This document shows positions 27,335 to 34,008 of a stretch of DNA of 64,000 nt, in pieces; position 1 is the stretch's first letter; each line of letters starts with the position of its first letter. The notes beneath the pieces were generated by a model. The model saw only the letters and a list, made by a program, of their open reading frames with translations. It had not been told where the DNA came from and did no database searches. The DNA lies in NCBI GenBank assembly GCA_905215065.1, contig CAJMOF010000012.1, forward strand, positions 3,699-67,698, in the 5' to 3' direction. Both the position numbers and the translations under genes were made by a program. The stretch comes from an uncultured bacterium. GTDB taxonomy: Bacteria; Actinomycetota; Coriobacteriia; Coriobacteriales; Coriobacteriaceae.

Positions 27335-27490
27335 TCACTCTCCCGCCACCAGCACGTCGTAGGTGCTATTTTCAACGAATCGATATGACCGCCCATTCAT
27401 GTTCTTTAAGGCACGTGATACCATGAAAACGTGCGGTATTTCTCCAATCGAAAACCTGCGTGAACGTATGACTTGAGACGCTTTTAGAAC
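27335..27490 (-). pseudogene. C-terminal gene remnant
   Basis: The minus strand reads an unbroken 51-codon frame ending MVSRALKNMNGRSY...STYDVLVAGE at stop 27335-27337, with strongly protein-like composition. Upstream it is closed by a TGA near 27493. The only ATGs are at 27424 and 27388, with no properly spaced ribosome site, so it is more likely the end of a broken gene than a 29-residue peptide. Family unknown. Confidence 0.35.
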
Positions 27491-27592
27491 TCACCAAGCG
27501 CAGGACAAACACAACTCAACAGCGGCCGCGTATTTGTTCCCAGCCGTACGGCATGGCGGAGCCATGCCCATTGTTGATTGGAGTGCCGCACG

Positions 27593-28171
27593 ATGACAGA
27601 CAACCCGAACGACAGAAAAATCAGCGAGACGCCCGGCGCGAAGGACGTCCTCGATGAGGCCGCCGAGCAGATTGAAAAGGCTTGGCGAGAGAAGCTGCTG
27701 CGCGAGACCGCCGATCTCAAGACCGAGAACGCGTTACTCAGGGCCCAGCTCGACGAATTCAACCGCAAGCTCGTCGAGGCGAGAGACCGGAACGAAAGAC
27801 TTGAGGCCGACTGCAATGAGCGGGTCGCCTTTATCGAGGAGAAGTTCGAGCTCGACACCGCGAGCATCGAGCTCGAAAACAATGAGCTCCATGCCGCGAG
27901 CGTCAGATACCTCGCCGATGCCAGGGAGCTCAGCAGGCAGGTCGTCCAGCTCCACGCCGAGGCTGAGGCCATGTCCGATGAGATCGAGCGTCTGCGCGTC
28001 GAGCGTGACGCCGCGTTGAAAGCCCAAGCCGAGCTGAGCGATGCGCTCCTGGCCCAGCGCGACCTGATGGCCGAAGTCGCCGCCCTCAAGGACCGCCTCG
28101 CCGCCTCCGAGCGGCGGGCGACCGTGGCCGAGGCCAAGGTCGAGGTCATGACCAAGATGAGGGGCGAGTAG
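27593..28171 (+). CDS. Coiled-coil protein of unknown function
   Basis: A 192-residue protein from ATG 27593, with GGAG nine bases upstream. Residues 18-190 are almost purely helical with heptad patterns, rich in Glu, Arg, Leu and Ala. No signal peptide or catalytic motif. It is convergent with the phosphoesterase operon and shares a terminator with it. It may be a structural or scaffold protein. Confidence 0.65.
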   Translation: MTDNPNDRKISETPGAKDVLDEAAEQIEKAWREKLLRETADLKTENALLRAQLDEFNRKLVEARDRNERLEADCNERVAFIEEKFELDTASIELENNELHAASVRYLADARELSRQVVQLHAEAEAMSDEIERLRVERDAALKAQAELSDALLAQRDLMAEVAALKDRLAASERRATVAEAKVEVMTKMRGE

Positions 28172-28200
28172 TCCCGCGCCCTTCCTGTCAGGTAACTGAT

Positions 28201-28241
28201 TTCTAGAAACCTTCTAGAGCGCTTTTAGAAGGTTTCTAGAA
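28201..28241. terminator. Bidirectional terminator between convergent genes
   Basis: TTCTAGAAACCTTCTA (28201-28216) and its exact complement at 28226-28241 form a 16-bp stem with a 9-base loop, located 29 bases after the coiled-coil gene and overlapping the stop of the convergent phosphoesterase gene. Confidence 0.7.
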
Positions 28242-28951
28242 CCGGGCGCAGCATCTTCGATCGGCACGATGTCTCGATAGATAAGGCGATGCCTGGTGTC
28301 GCACCATTTATCGCGATGGTAGTGACCGAAGAACCAGACGCGGTAGCCGAGCCGTCCGTCGAGCTCACCCAGGAAGGTTTGCAGCGGATCCCCGCGGTAC
28401 TCACGTCCGCGTTCGCGACACAGCTCTCTAGCCAGGGCAGCAGGAGCCTCGTGAGTCACAACGTAGTCGACCTTCCAGCCCACGCGGTCGAGCGAGGAGC
28501 GGCAGTGTTCCGTCTCTTTCTCGCTCGGCATCTCCTCGGGCCACCAGCTCCTCCCCTCCTTGCGATACTGCCTGTCGTTGCTCGCGGCGCCGCCCATGGC
28601 AAGGACTGTGAGCCCGTCGATAACGAACACCTCTCCGCGCATCAGGTGCAGCACGTGCGGTCGTGCCTCATGGACGAGCCCGCCGTTCCACTCCCGCACC
28701 GGCAGCCCGGCCAGGGCGTGGTGGTTCTCATGGTTGCCGTCTACGAAACACGTGGTCCAGGGCTTCGACTCGAACCAGTCGAGCCAATACCTCTCAGCAT
28801 TCGAGCCATCCCAGACAAAGCCGAAGTCGCCGGCCACGATCACCGCGTCATCGCGCGTCAGGGTCCGGCCCAGCGGCCAATTTTTGAATGCAAACCGGCT
28901 GGACCCGTACTCGGCCCTGCCGTGCACGTCGCCTGTCACATAGACCGTCAT
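28214..28951 (-). CDS. Calcineurin-like metallophosphoesterase A
   Basis: A 245-residue enzyme with all metal motifs of the superfamily: GDVHG near residue 7, GDFGFVWDG, GNHEN, THE and GHYH. The start ATG at 28951 shares its A with the stop of the upstream gene (TGATG), so it is translationally coupled; an upstream in-frame start is less likely. It is clearly a paralogue of the next gene upstream (shared VYVTGD-HG, MGGA-S-DR-YR and SWWP-E blocks). Substrate unknown: nucleotides, phosphodiesters or nucleic-acid ends are all possible in this family. Last gene of a three-gene operon. Confidence 0.85.
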   Translation of the reverse strand: MTVYVTGDVHGRAEYGSSRFAFKNWPLGRTLTRDDAVIVAGDFGFVWDGSNAERYWLDWFESKPWTTCFVDGNHENHHALAGLPVREWNGGLVHEARPHVLHLMRGEVFVIDGLTVLAMGGAASNDRQYRKEGRSWWPEEMPSEKETEHCRSSLDRVGWKVDYVVTHEAPAALARELCRERGREYRGDPLQTFLGELDGRLGYRVWFFGHYHRDKWCDTRHRLIYRDIVPIEDAAPGSRNLLKAL

Positions 28952-29676
28952 CAGTACGCACCCCACGGCAGGAGTTTGTCCCCGAGCCTCACGATCCGGT
29001 CATACAGCACCGTGTGCCGTTCGTCCGGGTTGCCGTCTCGGTGAAAATGACCGTAATACCAGTGCTTATAGTCCAGGCGATCCTCGATCTCGTCGAGGAA
29101 TCCGGTCAGCCGGTCCACATCAGGGCGTTCCCAGCCCGGGTCCGGGTAGAGCGTCGGCGAGAGCATGCGCGTGGCGCAGGTATGGGTGATGACGCAGTCG
29201 ACCTTCCAGCCGACCTCGTCGAGCTTGGCCCGCGCGGCATCGAATTCGCGCTCGTCCGGAAGCTCCTGAGGCCACCAGCTGGAATACGGCACGCGGTATT
29301 CCCTGTCCACGCTCGTGGCACCGCCCATGGTGAAGACCGTCGAGCCGTCGAGCTCGAAGACCTCCCCGCGCATGAGGCGGCGGATAGACGAAGTATCCGA
29401 CAGGCGTTGCGTCAGCCCACCGTGCCACAGTTCCATGGGTCGCTCCGCCCAGTGATCGAAGCGCTCGTGGTTGCCGTCGACGAACAGCACCGTGTAGGGG
29501 CGCGACTCCAGCCAGGCGATATCGGCGCATTCCTCGGCAGAGAAATCCCACGGAAAGCCAAAGTCGCCGGCGACAATGAGGTAGTCATCGCCGGTAAGGC
29601 TATCCCCAAGCTCCCAGTCGCGGAGCTTTTGCATGTCGAGCCCACCGTGGATGTCGCCCGTCACATAGACCGTCAT
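28951..29676 (-). CDS. Calcineurin-like metallophosphoesterase B
   Basis: 241 residues from ATG 29676, with AGAGGTG upstream; the longer frame was rejected because its extra residues are an Arg-rich read of the gene upstream. Motifs GDIHG, GDFGFPWDF, GNHER, THT and GHFH are present. Its start overlaps the stop of phosphoesterase C by ATGA, and its stop overlaps the start of A. A and B arose by duplication. Confidence 0.85.
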   Translation of the reverse strand: MTVYVTGDIHGGLDMQKLRDWELGDSLTGDDYLIVAGDFGFPWDFSAEECADIAWLESRPYTVLFVDGNHERFDHWAERPMELWHGGLTQRLSDTSSIRRLMRGEVFELDGSTVFTMGGATSVDREYRVPYSSWWPQELPDEREFDAARAKLDEVGWKVDCVITHTCATRMLSPTLYPDPGWERPDVDRLTGFLDEIEDRLDYKHWYYGHFHRDGNPDERHTVLYDRIVRLGDKLLPWGAY

Positions 29677-30311
29677 CGAATCACCTCTTCCCTCTTGTAC
29701 GCCGCCAGCTCGCGCTCGACCTGCCTGTCGCCGGTCTCGTTGACCCACCAGGGCCATTTCACCCGGCCGCACGGCTCGCCGACTCCGGCGAACCACTCCC
29801 TCAGCTCGTCGAGGCTCACCGGGGAGTGCCCGTTGGCATCGCAACCGACGTCGTAGCGCAGAAGGCCCTGCTTGCGGTTGAACTCGTTGTACGCGCCGCC
29901 GCTGCTGTGGATGTGCCCGTGGAGGTGCCACGATCCATGGCTCATGCCCTGCCAGTCGGCCATGGGGTAATGGCTCAGGACGATCTTCTGCCCGTCGATC
30001 TTGAGCACGCAGATCGGCGGCTCCACGGTGAAGGCGCCCGCGACCGCCGGCTGGGTCCAGTCCTTGTCGTGGTTTCCCGGGACGAGGTGGATGCGCCTGC
30101 AGGCGATCCGCTTGCGCAGCCCGTAGGCGTCCTGGGCGGTCATCTTGAATGAGAAATCACCCAGGATGTAGAGCTCGTCGTCCACGGCAACCCTGCCGTT
30201 GATGCTGTCGACGATGGCGTCGTTCATCTGCCAAATCGTCTCCCACGGGCGGTCGGTGAACTTCAGCACGTTCTCATGCCCGAAGTGGGTGTCGCTGGTA
30301 AACCAGATCAT
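29673..30311 (-). CDS. Metallophosphoesterase C, distinct subfamily
   Basis: 212 residues from ATG 30311 (MIWFTSDTHFGHENVL), with AAGGAG before it. Motifs SDTHFGH, GDFSF, GNHD, SHYP and HGHIH mark a calcineurin-like phosphoesterase of the type often found in phages and mobile elements. It differs from A and B in sequence, so the operon joins two subfamilies. First gene of the operon, downstream of a terminator-like hairpin at 30329. Confidence 0.85.
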   Translation of the reverse strand: MIWFTSDTHFGHENVLKFTDRPWETIWQMNDAIVDSINGRVAVDDELYILGDFSFKMTAQDAYGLRKRIACRRIHLVPGNHDKDWTQPAVAGAFTVEPPICVLKIDGQKIVLSHYPMADWQGMSHGSWHLHGHIHSSGGAYNEFNRKQGLLRYDVGCDANGHSPVSLDELREWFAGVGEPCGRVKWPWWVNETGDRQVERELAAYKREEVIR

Positions 30312-30328
30312 ATTTATGTCTCCTTCTG

Positions 30329-30374
30329 TCGCTAAAAAACGTTCTCCTTCGAGGTCAGGAGACGTTTTATGAGC
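30329..30374 (-). terminator. Terminator or attenuator before the phosphoesterase operon
   Basis: On the minus strand ACGTCTCC and GGAGAACGT pair and run into TTTTTTAGCG. The wider arms (CGCTCATAAAACG / CGTTTTTTAGCG) also pair imperfectly. It lies about 20 bases upstream of the first phosphoesterase start, between it and the small peptide gene at 30583, so it either ends that gene's transcript or attenuates the operon. Confidence 0.55.
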
Positions 30375-30582
30375 GACATGAGGTGCATATCCCTCATGTT
30401 TCAAGCTCCAATCTGTCGGGTTTGCCCAACTAAAAGTTTACGCCCACGCGCCCACGCGCGAACAGGATTCGATTTTTGAAATATGGACGAATTCCTCGTC
30501 AGAAGGGTAGAATGGTGCCGACGGCAGCCCAAGTTGTAGTGAGCTGGGCAGAGCCGTTGCTTAATAGAGTTAGGTCATCGTC

Positions 30583-30708
30583 TTAGCGACGGTGGCCTTT
30601 CTTTTTGGGCTTCGAGCCCTGCTTGAGTGCCTTGGAAAGGCCGACAAGGGCCGTGAGGAGCGAGACCGTAGCGGTCAGGAGCTTCACGAGCTCGGTGAAA
30701 TCGGTCAT
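30583..30708 (-). CDS. 41-residue hydrophobic basic peptide, toxin-like
   Basis: GGGAGGTG precedes two ATGs at 30714 and 30708; the second has the better spacing. The peptide (MTDFTELVKLLTATVSLL...) has one amphipathic/hydrophobic helix (residues 8-28) and a basic tail (KKKGHRR). Its size and plan resemble small membrane toxins of type I systems and holin-like peptides. No antisense RNA gene could be identified. It lies between relaxase and phosphoesterase operons, on the same strand as both. Confidence 0.5.
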   Translation of the reverse strand: MTDFTELVKLLTATVSLLTALVGLSKALKQGSKPKKKGHRR

Positions 30709-30895
30709 GGGCATCACCTCCCATCGAATGGAGGGCTCTGCCCGGCACGAGGGCTGCCGACAGCAAGGACGATTCTATCAGAGCGGCTGACTCCCGCCGA
30801 TCAATTCATACTCCTCACCCTCGCCGAATTGCGAGCATGAAAGAATCGGCACTGGATGGCAGCACGCTAGGGCACCGACGATAGGCTCTCCAAAA

Positions 30896-32095
30896 CTAGC
30901 GAGGCGTGTCTCCGCGAGCGTAATCGCCTCGGTCGACCGCACGATCGACCTGCGGCGAGATGTCGATGTTGCCACCATGGGCTCGGCCTGCGGCGCGAAC
31001 ACGGTCATCGCCAGCATCGGGAACGGCGCCGGCGTAACGGTTTCGAATCTCCCTTGCGTAACCGCGCCGGGCAAGAAGCTCATCACGAACCGCCGGATCC
31101 TCGAGCAGATCTTCATCGCACTTCGGTGCGATGAACTTAGGGAAGAGATTGTAGGCGACGCCCTTGCTCGCCTCTGCCTGCTCGACCCACGCCGAATACG
31201 CTTTCTTAAGCCGTTGAATGTAAATCTCGCAACGCCTCTCATAAGGAAGGGCTCGCTCGGCTTCCAGCACGTTATTTTTAAAGGCCGCCTCAAGCTGCTT
31301 GATCGCAAACCGCCCGTCAAGACGGGTCAGGTTGAAAGTGCATTTCGGATTGCCGGCCTCCTTGATATCGAGATCCGTCGCATAGACTCGGTTGTTCTTA
31401 ATGAAAATCTCTACGCCCCATGAGGCAAGTAACTTTTTGAACTGCTCCATAGTCTTCGGGTGATAGTCGTTGATTGCAATATGGATCAACTCGCGCAAAT
31501 TGTTTTTATAGCTGTACTCTCCCCGATCGACAATTTTCTTTTCAGTGTCGCGCGGCTGTCGGTCTCGAATCTTCGAGTTCTTCTTTCCCTTTTCGAGCTG
31601 AGCGAGATTCCAGGCCTTGTCCATTTCACGAACCCACGCAGCGCGTTCGTACTTTCCGCGACGCCCACCCGTCTCGCAACGCTTACCCGTCAAAAGATCC
31701 GTGCGGTTAATCGCCATATGGACCGCGTAACGTTTTCCCGCCTTATCGCTTTCCTCATGCAAGGCGACAATCACTTGTTGATGCGGGTAGTGTTTCGCAA
31801 GCCATTGCTCCGCGTAGGCCATACATGCATCGGGGGTCATCTTGCCTCCGTTGCAGCTGCACTCCTCGGGAAGAAACGCAAGAACCTGATGAAGCATCGT
31901 TATGTTCTTCGCGCCGGCACGCGCAGGCCTGTCGTGATGAAACATCTTCCGCGTCATAGCCATCTCGGAAAACCAGTACTTTCGGTTCGCGAGGTTCCAG
32001 CCGCCGCGGGCCAAAGCGTACTTTCCGTTAATGTACTTGCGCACGTTCTTCGCATAGCGCTCGGACGAAACACCTTTCTGCTTAACGACGGTCAT
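30896..32095 (-). CDS. Relaxase, MobA/VirD2 type
   Basis: A 399-residue relaxase from ATG 32095, overlapping the mobC end by 14 bases. A nuclease motif with three His is present (ALHEES...YAVHMAINRTD, i.e. HxN-like motif III), and the catalytic Tyr is probably in the first 60 residues (YAKNVRKYINGKYALARGGW). The C-terminal half is helical and basic. It should nick at oriT and pilot the strand in transfer by a helper's secretion system. Downstream of its stop another frame stays open for about 40 codons, noted under findings. Confidence 0.85.
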   Translation of the reverse strand: MTVVKQKGVSSERYAKNVRKYINGKYALARGGWNLANRKYWFSEMAMTRKMFHHDRPARAGAKNITMLHQVLAFLPEECSCNGGKMTPDACMAYAEQWLAKHYPHQQVIVALHEESDKAGKRYAVHMAINRTDLLTGKRCETGGRRGKYERAAWVREMDKAWNLAQLEKGKKNSKIRDRQPRDTEKKIVDRGEYSYKNNLRELIHIAINDYHPKTMEQFKKLLASWGVEIFIKNNRVYATDLDIKEAGNPKCTFNLTRLDGRFAIKQLEAAFKNNVLEAERALPYERRCEIYIQRLKKAYSAWVEQAEASKGVAYNLFPKFIAPKCDEDLLEDPAVRDELLARRGYAREIRNRYAGAVPDAGDDRVRAAGRAHGGNIDISPQVDRAVDRGDYARGDTPR

Positions 32096-32669
32096 TTTGA
32101 TCACCGCCGACGAAATAGCGCTGTTCGAGTTCTTCGATAAAGAGAGTGACTTTGCGGGCGTTCTGGTAAACCTTTTCAAGCGTTCGGAAAACTGCCTTCT
32201 CGTTGTAGGCCGGAAGACCTTGCGCGTGCACGAAGTACATCAGCTGGTTGAGGTTCGTCCCCTCGCGATACAGCTCGTGATAGATTTTTGCGACCTGGCT
32301 CATATCGAAATCGATCATCTCGATTTTCCCGGCCAGCATCACGCGGCGGGCATACGCACTGACGGTCGTGCCGAGCGCATCCGCCTGCTTGCGAATCGCC
32401 TCGTGCTCGCCATCGGTGACTTTGACGTAAATAACCGCCGAGCGCTTTTCGTTCGAATCCTCTGAAACGGTTTGCAGCTTTTTGCTACGGCCACCGTTCT
32501 TATTTTTGGAAATGGCTAGATCATCGAACGATTCATTCCAATGAATCAGTGCATAGCGAATGAATTCGGCTTTCGTCATGCCCGCCTTTTCTGCCAAAGC
32601 GGAAAGCGTTTCGTATTCTTCAGAAGTGAGTGTCGCCTTAACGGTGTACGGACGTTTGCAACTCATCAT
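32082..32669 (-). CDS. mobC: Mobilization accessory protein MobC
   Basis: A 195-residue protein. Residues 1-45 resemble a ribbon-helix-helix segment (YTVKATLTSEEYETLSALAEKAG), and the C-terminal half carries the MobC pattern (GTNLNQLMYFVHAQGL). It would bind oriT and help the relaxase, whose gene it overlaps. Two ATGs in a row make the start uncertain by one residue. Confidence 0.85.
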   Translation of the reverse strand: MMSCKRPYTVKATLTSEEYETLSALAEKAGMTKAEFIRYALIHWNESFDDLAISKNKNGGRSKKLQTVSEDSNEKRSAVIYVKVTDGEHEAIRKQADALGTTVSAYARRVMLAGKIEMIDFDMSQVAKIYHELYREGTNLNQLMYFVHAQGLPAYNEKAVFRTLEKVYQNARKVTLFIEELEQRYFVGGDQNDRR

Positions 32670-32797
32670 TCATGCCCCCAGGAAAGCAGAGCGAATCGGT
32701 GAGGCCACCGATTCAAAACCGATATGAGATTGCTTTCCTTTTTAGGAGCGACTGACGTCGCGCCGATTTTTGAAGTGACGCCGTCGCTTCCCTTAGA

Positions 32798-32912
32798 GAA
32801 ATGAAGGCGAACTTCATTTCTAACTTTATCGCCGTGTGAGGTGTTAAACAAGATGTGTTGGCAGATAAAGGGGGCGAGTATGGCCCCATTTATCTAGCCC
32901 AACACCAATCTT
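32798..32912. other. Candidate origin of transfer (oriT)
   Basis: A perfect inverted repeat GAAATGAA/TTCATTTC (32798-32820) is followed by TAACTTTATCGCC and then a 60-bp imperfect palindrome (32850-32912), whose arms share AAGAT, GTGTTGG, AGATAAA and GGGGC. Such structures lie next to mobC-relaxase genes as relaxosome sites. The nick position is not identified. Confidence 0.55.
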
Positions 32913-33220
32913 GCAATCACCGGGACGGCGATTGGGCGAAGCGTAGCGTAGACACGAAATGAGAGGCCTCGTTTCGAGCGAAAGGCTTCGCGGTGTCGTA
33001 GTGTCAGCGGAGACCGTGAGCGGAAGCGAATTTTTAACGCGAAGGATGCTGAGTGTTAGAAATTCGCTGTAGCGGACTCCGGGCGAGGGCTGGAGCAAGT
33101 TGATGGAAGACCTTACCGATTTGCGGAAGGTTTTGCCCGAAGCATCCGGCACCGCCGAATTCTTTTGGAACGGCCTCTCGTTTGATTGCTTTCCTATCGT
33201 TTGCTCCCAGACTGGGCGTC

Positions 33221-33247
33221 TAAAAAAGGCGGCCGAACCGGCCGCCC
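33221..33247 (-). terminator. Intrinsic terminator after the lipoprotein-like gene
   Basis: GGCGGCCG/CGGCCGCC hairpin with a GTT-type loop, followed on the minus strand by TTTTTTAG. It lies about 45 bases after the stop at 33293. Confidence 0.8.
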
Positions 33248-33292
33248 GCAAATTAACATTTACCAAATGTAAGAGGAGAGGAACGATGTACA

Positions 33293-33943
33293 TTACTCCC
33301 AGTGACCGGCGACGTCGACAACCCAATGTTGTCCCGTAGCCTGCTGTTCATAATGTCCTTGGTCCTCAGAGGTGGTATACGAATCATTGATTGCAGAACC
33401 GCCGTTAGGATGCTGCGCATCGCCAAAAGTAGCGTGAGCGTGAGCGTCCATTTCGGCTGCAGATCCAAATGCTGCGTGGCATGCACTGCAGATCCAACGT
33501 TCATGGCGCGTATAAACCACATTCGGCACCCAGACCTGGCTGTAATCTGTCTCCCAGTGGCCCTGCTCGGCAACCCACTTCTTCTGGCTGCCGCCGTTGG
33601 AAGAGGAATTGTTGCTGCCGGAACTCTGCGAATTGCCGGGATTCTGCTTGGACTGGGAGGAATCGCCCTTGCTGTCCGACTTCGAGGAATCGGAAGACTT
33701 GTTATCCTCCTTCTTGGAGTCATCGGACTTCTGGTCCTTGTCGTCGGATTCTTTCTTCTCCTCGTTCTTGGTTCCAGAGGTTTGCGCCGCCTTTTCTTCG
33801 CTTGGCTTCTTTTTGTCTTTATTCTTTACCGCTGTGGCGGCCCTTTCCGTAGAGCCGCTTCCTTGCTTTGCAACGCCGGCACATCCAAGTTGAGGTGCCG
33901 AAAGGCACACCAGAAGCGCAACGATAATAGCCTTTTTTCTCAC
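33293..33943 (-). CDS. Exported lipoprotein-like protein with Cys/His site
   Basis: 216 residues from GTG 33943, chosen for GGGGAG six bases upstream. A signal peptide (KKAIIVALLVCLSAPQLGCAG) ends in a lipobox-like LGC, though the -3 residue is not ideal. A long Ser/Lys/Asp-rich disordered spacer (residues 30-120) leads to a compact C-terminal domain with WICSACHAAF...HAHATF, a CxxC plus His pair like a zinc finger, flanked by strand segments ending HWE. Related domains occur in surface proteins of gut Gram-positives. It follows the large surface protein gene by 66 bases. Confidence 0.65.
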   Translation of the reverse strand: MRKKAIIVALLVCLSAPQLGCAGVAKQGSGSTERAATAVKNKDKKKPSEEKAAQTSGTKNEEKKESDDKDQKSDDSKKEDNKSSDSSKSDSKGDSSQSKQNPGNSQSSGSNNSSSNGGSQKKWVAEQGHWETDYSQVWVPNVVYTRHERWICSACHAAFGSAAEMDAHAHATFGDAQHPNGGSAINDSYTTSEDQGHYEQQATGQHWVVDVAGHWE

Positions 33944-33966
33944 ACCGATCTCCCCGTCCATGAAAC

Positions 33967-34000
33967 CGGGCGTTGGACACTAGCCGATATCCAACGCCCG
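33967..34000 (-). terminator. Hairpin after the surface protein gene
   Basis: CGGGCGTTGGA and TCCAACGCCCG are exact complements with a 12-base loop, 9 bases beyond the stop. The T-run is weak (GTTTC), so some read-through into the lipoprotein-like gene is likely. Confidence 0.55.
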
Positions 34001-34008
34001 ACTCGCTT

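Larger units (their letters stand above)
26985..27592. other. Low-information stretch with a hairpin and a gene fragment
   Basis: No intact gene is well supported. A plus-strand frame from GTG 27006 (107 residues) has no ribosome site and little protein-like character. The hairpin at 27041-27080, the minus-strand fragment at 27335-27490 and a GGCATGGC/GCCATGCC hairpin at 27550-27568 are the visible items. Confidence 0.45.
32670..33292. other. Non-coding, palindrome-rich stretch upstream of mobC
   Basis: No gene is supported. It holds the candidate oriT (32798-32912), an inverted repeat at 32957-32977 (CGAAATGAG/CTCGTTTCG), another at 33026-33067 (GCGAATTTTTAAC pairing with GTTAGAAATTCGC, one mismatch) and the terminator at 33221. 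Confidence 0.6.

Noticed and set aside
32844..33326. A 160-codon minus-strand frame upstream of mobC
   Set aside because: Crosses inverted repeats and a terminator, has no ribosome site and no protein-like composition.
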